Shown: positions 1-5,598 of the stretch, piece by piece
Position numbering within the stretch: the first letter of the stretch is position 1
Layout: every line of letters starts with the position of its first letter
Source: a virus
Strand: one strand, 5' to 3'
IMG/VR virus record: IMGVR_UViG_3300027805_000070
Location: 1-26,965 of that record
Length of the DNA: 26,965 nucleotides
Notes under the pieces: model-generated
Database searches by the model: none
Seen by the model: the letters and a program-made list of their open reading frames with translations, nothing else
What the model was told of the DNA's origin: nothing
Translations under genes and position numbers: made by a program

Positions 1-174
1 CGCAAAACTAAATACATTGTGTATGACGAGGCTGGCCCATTTCGTACGTTCGACAAAAAGTCTGATGCTGAGAATTTTTTGGAGCACATGTTGCGTGATG
101 GGTCAGACGCTAAGATTGTTATTGAAAAGCCTAAGCTTGCTTTGGAAGATCAGCATTGGGAAAAGCATCTATGA
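1..174 (+). CDS. C-terminal part of a small hypothetical phage protein (5' truncated by window edge)
   Basis: An open frame runs from the first base to TGA at 172-174 and gives 57 residues (begins RKTKYIVYDEAG, ends DQHWEKHL). Composition is charged and soluble, with no membrane segment. Its stop overlaps the next start in an ATGA arrangement (171-174), the same coupling used by the following genes, which supports it as the 3' end of a real gene. I do not recognise a family. The true start lies outside the window. Confidence 0.6.
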   Translation, partial: RKTKYIVYDEAGPFRTFDKKSDAENFLEHMLRDGSDAKIVIEKPKLALEDQHWEKHL

Positions 175-401
175 ACAATGAACCAGTAGCGTATGTAAAC
201 AGTATGTGCAACGACTACATTGATTGGAAGGCAGACCCTATGAGTATTGATGGTCAGCCACTCTATACCCATCCAGTAAAAGAACTAACAGATGAGGAAA
301 TACGGACTATTCAGGATATGTGTCACTTAAAAAATGTTGGATACAACAGCTTTATTATGCGGTTTGCTAGAGCAATACTAAGAAAGGCACAGGAAAAATG
401 A
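171..401 (+). CDS. small phage protein with NEPVA...PLYT N-terminal motif, paralogue 1
   Basis: A 76-residue protein. I chose the ATG at 171, which overlaps the upstream TGA, over an in-frame start at 156, because the resulting N-terminus (MNNEPVAY) matches the start of the next gene. The N-terminal module, EPVA...G.PLYTHP, is a motif I know from many small accessory phage proteins of unknown function, including Ea22-like ones. The remainder (about residues 27-76) is charged and predicted helical. The first 22 bases are identical to those at 398-419. Function unknown; probably an accessory early protein that is not essential. Confidence 0.7.
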   Translation: MNNEPVAYVNSMCNDYIDWKADPMSIDGQPLYTHPVKELTDEEIRTIQDMCHLKNVGYNSFIMRFARAILRKAQEK

Positions 402-419
402 ACAATGAACCAGTAGCGT
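171..419 (+). repeat. 22-bp perfect direct repeat at the 5' ends of two adjacent genes
   Basis: Positions 171-192 and 398-419 are identical (both begin ATGAACAATGAACCAGTAGC) and cover the start codon and first seven codons of two neighbouring genes. Identity at every base, third positions included, points to recent duplication or gene conversion rather than protein-level conservation alone. The entry spans both copies; only the two 22-base ends are the repeat. Confidence 0.85.
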
Positions 420-757
420 GGCGCATTAAAGATAAAGATGGTAAGTGGTTATATTATGATGAGCCGCTTGTTGGCACTGAGCCTTTGTACACACGCGCAA
501 CAAGTAAACGTAAGTATTCAGACGAATGGTGGCAAGGCGTAAACGAACTAGCTGACAAATTGTTGGGCAGTCTTACTATGGAATACGACTGCGACAAGTA
601 TATGAAACAAGCCGCCACCATGCTACGCCAGCAAGCAAAAGAGTTAGATGAAGCTGGACATATGATTGGTGTGCTACGGGAATACATCTCCGACCTAGAA
701 AACGGCTTGGACTCGTCAATCAAACTAAACAAGGCACAAGCAGAAAGAGATAAATGA
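398..757 (+). CDS. small phage protein with NEPVA...PLYT N-terminal motif, paralogue 2
   Basis: A 119-residue protein starting MNNEPVAWRIKD, with the same EPVA (residues 4-7) and PLYT (about 29-32) motifs as the preceding gene but a different C-terminal part. Residues 40-119 are rich in Glu, Lys, Gln and Leu and look like a long amphipathic helix or coiled coil (DKYMKQAATMLRQQ, then AGHMIGVLREYISDLENG). The start overlaps the previous TGA (398-401). The shared N-terminus with a divergent C-terminus suggests duplication or recombination of a modular N-terminal cassette. No enzymatic motif is visible. Confidence 0.7.
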   Translation: MNNEPVAWRIKDKDGKWLYYDEPLVGTEPLYTRATSKRKYSDEWWQGVNELADKLLGSLTMEYDCDKYMKQAATMLRQQAKELDEAGHMIGVLREYISDLENGLDSSIKLNKAQAERDK

Positions 758-1107
758 CGCCTAGAAAATTGACGCAAAAATATGTTAAAGAGCTTTTTGA
801 TTACCAAGACGGCTTACTATATTGGAAACAAAAACGCGGTAGACAATATATTGGTTCAGAAGCAGGCTGTATTGATAGTCATAATACACGTATGGCTGTG
901 CGTATTGATAATAGAGTAAGCCCGTACGCTAGAGTTGTTTTTCTTTGGCATCATGGATATGAACCTGCACGCATTTTACATAAAGACGGCAACACGCTAA
1001 ATAACAAAATTGAAAACTTAATCGCGGTTGAACGCAAAAGCAAAATAGAACGCGAAAAAGATAGACAAAAAATGATACTTCGTAAACAGCTAAAGAAAAA
1101 ACTATGA
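754..1107 (+). CDS. HNH_3-like (AP2/HNH homing endonuclease type) small phage protein
   Basis: A 117-residue protein with the layout of phage HNH_3 homing-endonuclease-type proteins. An N-terminal beta-rich region (LFDYQDGLLYWK, about residues 14-25) is followed by GSEAGCID, then RVVFLWHHGYEPARILHKDGN at about 60-80 and NNKIENL at 83-89. His76, Asn84 and Asn88 fit the H-N-N/H positions of the beta-beta-alpha-metal fold. The Asp that often precedes the first His is Leu here, so activity is uncertain. The C-terminal 27 residues are very basic and could bind DNA. The start overlaps the upstream TGA (754-757). It could be an active nicking or homing enzyme or a domesticated DNA-binding relative. 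Confidence 0.7.
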   Translation: MTPRKLTQKYVKELFDYQDGLLYWKQKRGRQYIGSEAGCIDSHNTRMAVRIDNRVSPYARVVFLWHHGYEPARILHKDGNTLNNKIENLIAVERKSKIEREKDRQKMILRKQLKKKL

Positions 1108-1352
1108 CAACATTCACAACTGATGATCGTATTGAAGCAACACGTAAAACTGAGCAATGGCAAATTGCGTATGACGATTGGGTAAAATTGTTAAACACTG
1201 CTAACGCTAAAGAGTTATTGCAAGATCCTAGTGCTTGCTTTGATGAAGGTTGGCGTCAAGCTTCTATGATTGCAATGGCAACAGTTTTGCAAATACTTAA
1301 TAATGACAAGCCTGAATTACTTCGTATTTTAGAAAAGAGGTTATTGAAATGA
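1104..1352 (+). CDS. hypothetical small phage protein
   Basis: An 82-residue soluble, mostly helical protein (MTTFTTDDRIEATRKTEQW) with a C-terminal stretch rich in Leu and charged residues. No recognisable motif or membrane segment. It sits in the chain of small early genes, with an ATGA overlap at each end (1104-1107 and 1349-1352), which is the main reason to believe it is expressed. Function unknown. Confidence 0.6.
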   Translation: MTTFTTDDRIEATRKTEQWQIAYDDWVKLLNTANAKELLQDPSACFDEGWRQASMIAMATVLQILNNDKPELLRILEKRLLK

Positions 1353-1600
1353 ACTTAACTGCAAATGACAAACAGCTGCTAAAGCAAATGATCAACGCTG
1401 GTAAATTTAATTACGACATTTATGAGTTGCTAATTGAATACAACAAAGATCGTGCTAAAGAAATGATTCAGCAAATGGGAACCAAATGGTGCCTACACCC
1501 ACTCAACGCGACAAAGCGCTTGGATACTCCATTGCCTTTGTTAAATCGTGGCTCTAGAATTTTAATGGAAAGAAAAGAGACAACTAAATGGTCGATATAG
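1349..1600 (+). CDS. hypothetical small phage protein (KWCLHPLN motif)
   Basis: An 83-residue protein. The N-terminal half (residues 1-43) is helical and well formed (ANDKQLLKQMINAGKFNYD). Residues 44-61 (GTKWCLHPLNATKRLD) resemble a short motif I recall from other phage accessory proteins. The last 20 residues look less protein-like, and another frame is open at 1486-1557 (MVPTPTQRDKALGYSIAF), so the 3' end could be affected by a frameshift or by overlapping coding. The start is coupled to the upstream TGA, and the end overlaps the next gene by 13 bases. Function unknown. Confidence 0.55.
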   Translation: MNLTANDKQLLKQMINAGKFNYDIYELLIEYNKDRAKEMIQQMGTKWCLHPLNATKRLDTPLPLLNRGSRILMERKETTKWSI

Positions 1601-1794
1601 AACCAATCCCGTTTGCTGGACTTGTTGAGCTGCCTGATATTGAAGACAAACGATTCTGCGCATATTGCCAATTCAATAAGCCTAAAATTAGCTTTGAGCT
1701 GATTACGTTAAAAAGTGGTGCAAAGCGTTGGAAGTGTGCAGCATGCAAAGCACGCAAATCAACGCCAAGGTACAGGAGTAAGAGCAATGATTGA
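1588..1794 (+). CDS. small zinc-ribbon protein
   Basis: A 68-residue protein with two CxxC knuckles: C24/C27 (FCAYCQFNKP) and C50/C53 (WKCAACKARK). They are separated by a beta-hairpin-like FELITLKSG segment, the typical layout of a small treble-clef or zinc-ribbon protein. The tail is basic (ARKSTPRYRSKS). Such phage proteins usually bind nucleic acid or a host polymerase, but nothing here identifies the partner. The start lies 13 bases inside the previous gene, and the 3' end overlaps the next start. Confidence 0.7.
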   Translation: MVDIEPIPFAGLVELPDIEDKRFCAYCQFNKPKISFELITLKSGAKRWKCAACKARKSTPRYRSKSND

Positions 1795-1882
1795 CTTTTT
1801 AATGGTTTTCTTTGCACTAAGTGGTATTGTAGGCTGGGCTTTTTTCATTTTTGTTATATGTTTCATATACTTAGAGAAATGA
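1787..1882 (+). CDS. single-pass membrane mini-protein
   Basis: A 31-residue peptide (MIDFLMVFFALSGIVGWAF...YLEK) made almost entirely of one hydrophobic helix with a short charged C-terminus. It is preceded by a clear Shine-Dalgarno AGGAG (1774-1778), 8 bases before ATG 1787, better than most starts in this region. Its start overlaps the end of the zinc-ribbon gene. Small one-pass membrane peptides are common in phage early regions and can alter host membrane functions; the role here is unknown. Confidence 0.55.
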   Translation: MIDFLMVFFALSGIVGWAFFIFVICFIYLEK

Positions 1883-1933
1883 TTTCACGATATGACAAAC
1901 TTCCAATTATTTGAAATAAATGCACAAAACCTG

Positions 1934-1961
1934 TTTACTTTCACGAGAGTCGCATTAGAAT
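1934..1961 (+). promoter_or_regulatory. candidate sigma70-type promoter for the DUF932 gene
   Basis: TTTACT (1934-1939) and TAGAAT (1956-1961) are separated by 16 bases and resemble -35 and -10 boxes with two and one mismatches. They lie in the 140-base gap 1883-2022, which holds no convincing gene and precedes a gene with a free-standing start. The leader downstream resembles the leader of the gene at 3042. Confidence 0.35.
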
Positions 1962-2022
1962 TGAAATGGTAGTAACTTAGTTAATTTTCTTCTTGTTAAT
2001 GTTTATTGAAAGGTATTAAATT

Positions 2023-2952
2023 ATGTCACATATGATCGCAAAAACAGCTGACGGTAAAGACGCAATTGCTTACGTTGGCGAAACTCCATGGCACGGCTTA
2101 GGTCAAGTATTAACTGCTGATGCCCCTTTAGAAGTTTGGGCTAAAGAGTCTGGCTTAAACTTTCAACTTAAAACTGCACCTGTACAATTCAACGGCGGCA
2201 TCGAATTCCCAGGCAAGCGTGTTATGTATCGCGGTGATAGCGAAATGCCTTTGGGCTTAGTTTCAGATCGCTACAAAATTGTTCAACCAATCGAAGTTCT
2301 TGAGTTCTTCCGCGATATGGTCGGCACTGTGGCTCACCTTGAAACAGCCGGCGTACTTCGTGATGGCGCTCACTATTGGGCATTAGCACGTATGGACGGT
2401 GAGTTCTCTCTAGGCTCAGATAAAGTTAAGCAATATCTTCTATTGGCTTCTTCTGCTGATGGCTCTCTGGCCACTCAGGCTCGTTTAACCAGCGTTCGTG
2501 TTGTATGCAATAACACATTGCAACTCTCACAGCGTGGCAAGGCAGAAGTTAGTGTACGTCATAACTCAGTATTTAATCCTGCTGATGTTAAGACCAAGTT
2601 GGCTGATTTCAACGATGCTTTCAAGTTGTTCAAAGATACAGCCGAGGCTTTGGCTGCAATCAAAGTTAGCTCAGCTCAAGCTACCGCGATCTTTACCAAG
2701 ATCCTTGGTGGTGACGAGGCCAAGCCAAGCCGTGCTGCTACTCGTGCCTTAGAGTTATACCAAGGTGCTGGTATCGGTGCCTCTCTTGAGGCTGCTCATG
2801 GCACAGCATGGGGTGCTTTGAATGCAGTTACTCAGTTAATGGATTGGGAAACAGCCCGCACCAATGATGCTCGTATGCGTAATGCATGGTTTGGCGGTGG
2901 TGTTGATGTTAAGCAACAAGCCGTGGACGAGCTCTTGGCTTTGGCAGCATAA
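2023..2952 (+). CDS. DUF932 family protein (phage/plasmid-like protein, TIGR03299 type)
   Basis: A 309-residue protein. The N-terminus MSHMIAKTADGKDAIAYVGE followed by TPWHGLGQVL is the hallmark of DUF932 / TIGR03299 proteins of phages and plasmids, and about 300 residues is the usual length. Later conserved blocks include YRGDSEMPLGLVSDRYKIVQ (about 68-87), YWALARMDG (about 118-126) and RVVCNNTL (about 158-165). Biochemical function is unknown for the family; it is usually near replication or recombination genes. It has its own leader, an RBS (GAAAGG 2008-2013, 9 bases before ATG) and a terminator immediately after the stop, so it is probably its own transcription unit and possibly strongly expressed. 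Confidence 0.88.
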   Translation: MSHMIAKTADGKDAIAYVGETPWHGLGQVLTADAPLEVWAKESGLNFQLKTAPVQFNGGIEFPGKRVMYRGDSEMPLGLVSDRYKIVQPIEVLEFFRDMVGTVAHLETAGVLRDGAHYWALARMDGEFSLGSDKVKQYLLLASSADGSLATQARLTSVRVVCNNTLQLSQRGKAEVSVRHNSVFNPADVKTKLADFNDAFKLFKDTAEALAAIKVSSAQATAIFTKILGGDEAKPSRAATRALELYQGAGIGASLEAAHGTAWGALNAVTQLMDWETARTNDARMRNAWFGGGVDVKQQAVDELLALAA

Positions 2953-2978
2953 AAAGTTGGGCTTCGGCCCTTCTTTTT
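2951..2978 (+). terminator. rho-independent terminator with UUCG tetraloop
   Basis: Directly after the DUF932 stop. The stem GGGC (2959-2962) / GCCC (2967-2970) closes a C(UUCG)G tetraloop. An outer AAAAAG (2951-2956) can pair with CTTTTT (2973-2978) across a TT/TT internal loop. The T-rich 3' arm fits termination on the + strand; the A-rich 5' arm makes it symmetric. Confidence 0.8.
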
Positions 2979-2981
2979 GTG

Positions 2982-2987
2982 TATAAT
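2982..2987 (+). promoter_or_regulatory. consensus -10 box (TATAAT) before the 3042 gene
   Basis: TATAAT at 2982-2987 starts only three bases after the T-tract of the preceding terminator. No good -35 is found at 16-18 bases upstream, because that stretch is the terminator hairpin. It would give a leader of about 45-50 bases before ATG 3042. Plausible promoter restarting transcription after the terminator; activity is not proven. Confidence 0.4.
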
Positions 2988-3041
2988 GTTTATGTTGTTT
3001 CTAGTTACTAGTTAATTTATTGATCTTTGAAAGGTAGTTAT

Positions 3042-3560
3042 ATGAATATCTTCTATTTGCACCACATCGCTCCCATTGCTGCCGAGTACCATTGCGACAA
3101 ACATGTCGGCAAAATGATTATCGAAACTGCGCAGCTTCTAGCCGCAGCTCATCACCTCCACGGCAACGGCGATGCTGTTACCTATAAGCTCACTCATCAA
3201 AATCATCCAAGCGCCATCTGGGCCCGTTCTTCCCCTGCTCATTACAAATGGCTAGCTACGCTCGGCCAATACCTTGGCTACGAATTCTATCGCCGTTATG
3301 GCAAACGCCATAAGTCAGCCGACATCATTGCCAACGAGCTTATGTTGCCTCCCCCAGCTTTACAAGCTATGCCGTACACATGGTGTCCACCTACATTAGC
3401 TATGCCTGACGAATACAAGTCCGACGACGCTGTCGAATCGTATCGCAACTTTTACGCCAGCAAAGCCAATCGTATGCCTATGGTTTACCGCCAAGGCAAA
3501 CAACTTCCGCCAGTATGGCTTACCGATATCTGGCAATCACAACATAAGGAGGCAGCATAA
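3042..3560 (+). CDS. conserved phage protein of the type often annotated as pyrimidine dimer DNA glycosylase
   Basis: A 172-residue protein. I use ATG 3042 rather than the in-frame start at 3027 because GAAAGG (3029-3034) lies 7 bases upstream and the N-terminus MNIFYLHHIAPIAAEYHCDK matches the family start. Conserved features are YHCDKHVGKMIIETAQLL (about 16-33), THQNHPSAIWAR (about 51-62), a tyrosine- and arginine-rich YEFYRRYGKRHKS (about 80-92) and MPDEYKSDDAVESYRNFY (about 126-143). I know this pattern from many phages, often labelled pyrimidine dimer glycosylase. I see no clear match to T4 DenV, so the label is only tentative. A role in DNA repair or base excision is inference. It starts a new transcript and couples to the MazG-like gene. 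Confidence 0.65.
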   Translation: MNIFYLHHIAPIAAEYHCDKHVGKMIIETAQLLAAAHHLHGNGDAVTYKLTHQNHPSAIWARSSPAHYKWLATLGQYLGYEFYRRYGKRHKSADIIANELMLPPPALQAMPYTWCPPTLAMPDEYKSDDAVESYRNFYASKANRMPMVYRQGKQLPPVWLTDIWQSQHKEAA

Positions 3561-3958
3561 TGTTTAAATCAGTTGGCGAGTTCAGAGCCAAAATGCAATT
3601 ACCTATGAGTGACTCACCTCATTTGCTTTCGCCTGAGGAAACATCATACTTTGCGCGGTTCATCATGGAGGAGCTTTCTGAGTATCTTCGCGCTAATGAA
3701 GAGCAAAACTTAGTTGGTGCTGCTGATGCGATTGTTGACTTGGTCTACGTAGCACTTGGCGCTGCGCATGCAATGGGGTTACCGTTTGATGAGTTGTTTA
3801 ATGTAGTACATCAGGCTAATCTCAAAAAAGAACCTGCCAATGAATTTTGTCGCTCAATTCGTGGTAATCAATACGATGTTATCAAGCCGTTAGGTTGGGA
3901 AGCACCAGAGCCAGAAATGCAAAACATTATCAATAAAGCAATTAAGGAAGTAAAATGA
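3560..3958 (+). CDS. MazG-like all-alpha nucleoside triphosphate pyrophosphohydrolase
   Basis: A 132-residue helical protein. EELSE at 37-41 and DAIVD at 56-60 form the paired acidic EExxE / DxxxD metal sites of MazG, HisE and dCTPase-type NTP pyrophosphohydrolases, followed by FDELFNVVHQANLKK (76-90) with the conserved Asn87. The family hydrolyses (d)NTPs to NMP and PPi. In phages, members remove unwanted nucleotides (T4 gp56 destroys dCTP) or act on host alarmone pools. The start overlaps the previous TAA (TAATG), with a strong AAGGAGG (3546-3552). A dCTPase-like role would fit the hydroxymethylase at 12598, but substrate cannot be read from the sequence. Confidence 0.8.
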   Translation: MFKSVGEFRAKMQLPMSDSPHLLSPEETSYFARFIMEELSEYLRANEEQNLVGAADAIVDLVYVALGAAHAMGLPFDELFNVVHQANLKKEPANEFCRSIRGNQYDVIKPLGWEAPEPEMQNIINKAIKEVK

Positions 3959-4320
3959 ATATCAATGATTTAATCAACAACTTTGTTGAAGTCAAAGCTT
4001 TGAAGGAAAGCCTTAATGAACAAATCAAAGAATGTAATGAAAAGCTTGCCGCTATCGAAGCGGATATTATGGAGCAAATGGGCAACGCCGGTATTACACA
4101 GGCAGCGTCCGAAAAAGCATCGTGCACCATGCGTCAGGTCACACATCCGGCGATCACGGATTGGGATGCATTCTATAAGCATGTTGCAAGCACAGGTGAA
4201 TTTGAACTTCTTCACAAGCGTTTATCCTCTGCCGCCTTTAAAGAACGGTGGGAGTCAGGGGAAGCAATACCCGGTACGTCGGCATCGACAAACTGGGAAC
4301 TATCCGTTCGTCGCAAGTAA
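3955..4320 (+). CDS. hypothetical phage protein with N-terminal coiled coil
   Basis: A 121-residue protein. Residues 1-43 form a heptad-like helix (VKALKESLNEQIKECNEKLA). Residues 66-121 form a compact domain with WDAFYKHV (70-77), FELLHKRLSSAAFKERWESG (83-102) and a basic C-terminus (ELSVRRK). Similar small proteins sit beside phage ssDNA-binding or recombination genes, and the next gene here is a putative ssDNA-binding protein, so a replication or recombination accessory role is possible. Its start overlaps the upstream TGA (3955-3958). No catalytic motif is visible. Confidence 0.65.
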   Translation: MNINDLINNFVEVKALKESLNEQIKECNEKLAAIEADIMEQMGNAGITQAASEKASCTMRQVTHPAITDWDAFYKHVASTGEFELLHKRLSSAAFKERWESGEAIPGTSASTNWELSVRRK

Positions 4321-4333
4321 CTCGTTAACTCGT
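4318..4333 (+). repeat. tandem 8-bp repeat TAACTCGT x2 in the spacer
   Basis: TAACTCGT occurs twice in direct succession (4318-4325 and 4326-4333), beginning at the stop codon of the upstream gene, just before the AAAAAAGGAG Shine-Dalgarno of the next gene. Its role is unknown; it could be an operator half-site pair or a chance duplication. Confidence 0.5.
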
Positions 4334-4348
4334 AAAAAAGGAGCCATC

Positions 4349-5110
4349 ATGGCAAAAGCACCAGCAGCATCAACACAAGTAGCATTATTTGAAGACCAAT
4401 TAGCAGCTTTGGCTGTTGAAAGTTTAAAAGCTGAGCAATCATCTTTACAAACAACTTTCCTATCAACCAAAAGCGGTACACTAACTTATCGTGGTGACGC
4501 CGTTGCAGGTAATAAATTGGCATGTGTCATCTTGGCAGCACCTGTTGAGCGTTTGTATTACTCAACTCGTTATGATCCAACCAAGATCGTAGGACCTGAT
4601 TGTTTTGCAATTGCGTCAACTGCAACAGGTATGTCGCCTAACTCAGCTTCACCACAACCACAACACAGTTCATGTGAAGGTTGCCCTAAAAATGAATGGG
4701 GCTCATCACCAACTGGTGGTAAAGGTAAGGCTTGCCGTGAAACACGTCGTCTGTTGTTAATCCCTGCCGACGCAATCACAAGTGCTGAGTCTGTTAAAGC
4801 TGCAGAGGTAGCTGCGTTACGTCCACCGGTCACAAGCCTTAAGAACTACGCAACCTATGTACAAACAGTTGCTGCATCACTACGTCGTCCGCCATTGGCT
4901 GTGATTAGTGAAATTGCAGTAGTGCCTGATGCAAAGACGCAATTCAAGGTAACATTCAATATGCTTAAAGCAATTGATGATCCTGAAATTATCAATGCAT
5001 TAGTTGTACGAAGCCGTGAAGAAGTTGAAAAGGCTATTGCCTCTGCTGGTGAAGTAGATGATTCTGCTCCACAAGTTGAAGCACCGGCTACCGAGTCATC
5101 ACGCTTCTAA
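4349..5110 (+). CDS. putative ssDNA-binding protein with zinc motif
   Basis: A 253-residue protein. The frame is open upstream to 4016, but ATG 4349 follows an excellent AAGGAG Shine-Dalgarno and the upstream part overlaps another gene in a different frame. Cysteines C85, C109, C112 (SSCEGCPKNEWGSSP) and C129 (GKGKACRETRRLLL) make a likely structural zinc site inside a beta-rich core. The C-terminus (about 234-253) is acidic, Ala/Pro-rich and ends in Phe (ATESSRF), recalling acidic tails of phage and bacterial SSBs that recruit partners. Position just upstream of the polymerase fits. The assignment rests on layout rather than a certain family match; alternatives are a recombination mediator or another replication accessory protein. 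Confidence 0.6.
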   Translation: MAKAPAASTQVALFEDQLAALAVESLKAEQSSLQTTFLSTKSGTLTYRGDAVAGNKLACVILAAPVERLYYSTRYDPTKIVGPDCFAIASTATGMSPNSASPQPQHSSCEGCPKNEWGSSPTGGKGKACRETRRLLLIPADAITSAESVKAAEVAALRPPVTSLKNYATYVQTVAASLRRPPLAVISEIAVVPDAKTQFKVTFNMLKAIDDPEIINALVVRSREEVEKAIASAGEVDDSAPQVEAPATESSRF

Positions 5111-5119
5111 GGTGCTAAC

Positions 5120-5263
5120 ATGCTAACTAGACAAGAATTGATTTTACAGTTTATGTTTGCATTGTCAAGCAATGCCAATATCACCAAGGACATTACATCC
5201 GCTGATGATGTTGTTAATGCTGCAGCAAGTTTAGCTGATGCGTATCTTAAAACTTTAGGATAA
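5120..5263 (+). CDS. hypothetical 47-residue protein
   Basis: A short ORF (MLTRQELILQFMFALSSNAN ... YLKTLG) with a helical, fairly hydrophobic N-terminus and an Ala-rich helix near the end (VVNAAASLADAYL). It starts 9 bases after the SSB-like stop with a modest AAGG upstream, and is followed by a hairpin. No recognised family. The good fit into the gap between the previous stop and the hairpin is the main support. Confidence 0.5.
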   Translation: MLTRQELILQFMFALSSNANITKDITSADDVVNAAASLADAYLKTLG

Positions 5264-5269
5264 CTTTGT

Positions 5270-5301
5270 TGGGCGAAAGCGTAAGTGAGTAGCCCATTTT
5301 T
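5270..5301 (+). terminator. hairpin followed by T-tract, possible terminator or attenuator
   Basis: TGGGC (5270-5274) can pair with GCCCA (5292-5296) around a 17-base loop that itself contains a small GC-GAAA-GC element (5273-5280, using two bases of the outer stem). TTTTT follows at 5297-5301. The stem is short and the loop long, so it is a weak terminator; the RBS of the next gene begins right after the T-tract, so it might tune read-through into the lipoprotein and polymerase genes. Confidence 0.4.
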
Positions 5302-5313
5302 GAAAGGTATGAA

Positions 5314-5598
5314 ATGAAACTAATCTTTAGTCTTTTGTTACTTGCAGGCTTAACAGCCTGTGGTTCATCAAAGCCACCACCAACTGTTGCTATGGATTTA
5401 AAAGCGCCTGTCGTGCAATTGCAGTATGAGGCTCAGGTTCAACAAATGAATCGTAATGATGTGATACAGGCAGTGCATGATTGTGAGGGCAATGGCCTTC
5501 GTGCAATTATGGTTACATCAAAGCGTATTGTTGCGGGTGTACTCTCAAACATTATTATTGACGTACAATGTGCGCCAAGATTCAGGGCATTCTTTTAA
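5314..5598 (+). CDS. small predicted lipoprotein
   Basis: A 94-residue protein with a type II (lipoprotein) signal: Lys2, hydrophobic LIFSLLLLAG, lipobox LTAC and predicted lipidated Cys16, followed by GSSKPPP. There is no Asp right after the Cys, so outer-membrane routing would be expected in enterobacteria-like hosts. The mature part (about 79 residues) is not recognisable; C52 (VHDCEGNG) and C87 (DVQCAPR) could form a disulfide. RBS GAAAGG (5302-5307). The stop overlaps the polymerase start (TAATG). Phage lipoproteins in early regions are often superinfection-exclusion factors; a spanin-type lipoprotein is less likely because the gene is far from the lysis genes. Confidence 0.7.
   Translation: MKLIFSLLLLAGLTACGSSKPPPTVAMDLKAPVVQLQYEAQVQQMNRNDVIQAVHDCEGNGLRAIMVTSKRIVAGVLSNIIIDVQCAPRFRAFF

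Noticed and set aside
454-807. 117-aa ORF on the - strand
   Set aside because: It is antisense to two well-coupled + strand genes, has no Shine-Dalgarno and its Ser/Cys-rich composition is typical of a shadow frame.
1892-1972. 26-codon ORF in the gap before the DUF932 gene
   Set aside because: No RBS and no recognisable product; the same bases contain the likely promoter of the next gene.
4016-4348. Upstream in-frame extension of the putative ssDNA-binding protein
   Set aside because: It overlaps the 3955-4320 gene in another frame, while ATG 4349 has a strong Shine-Dalgarno immediately upstream.
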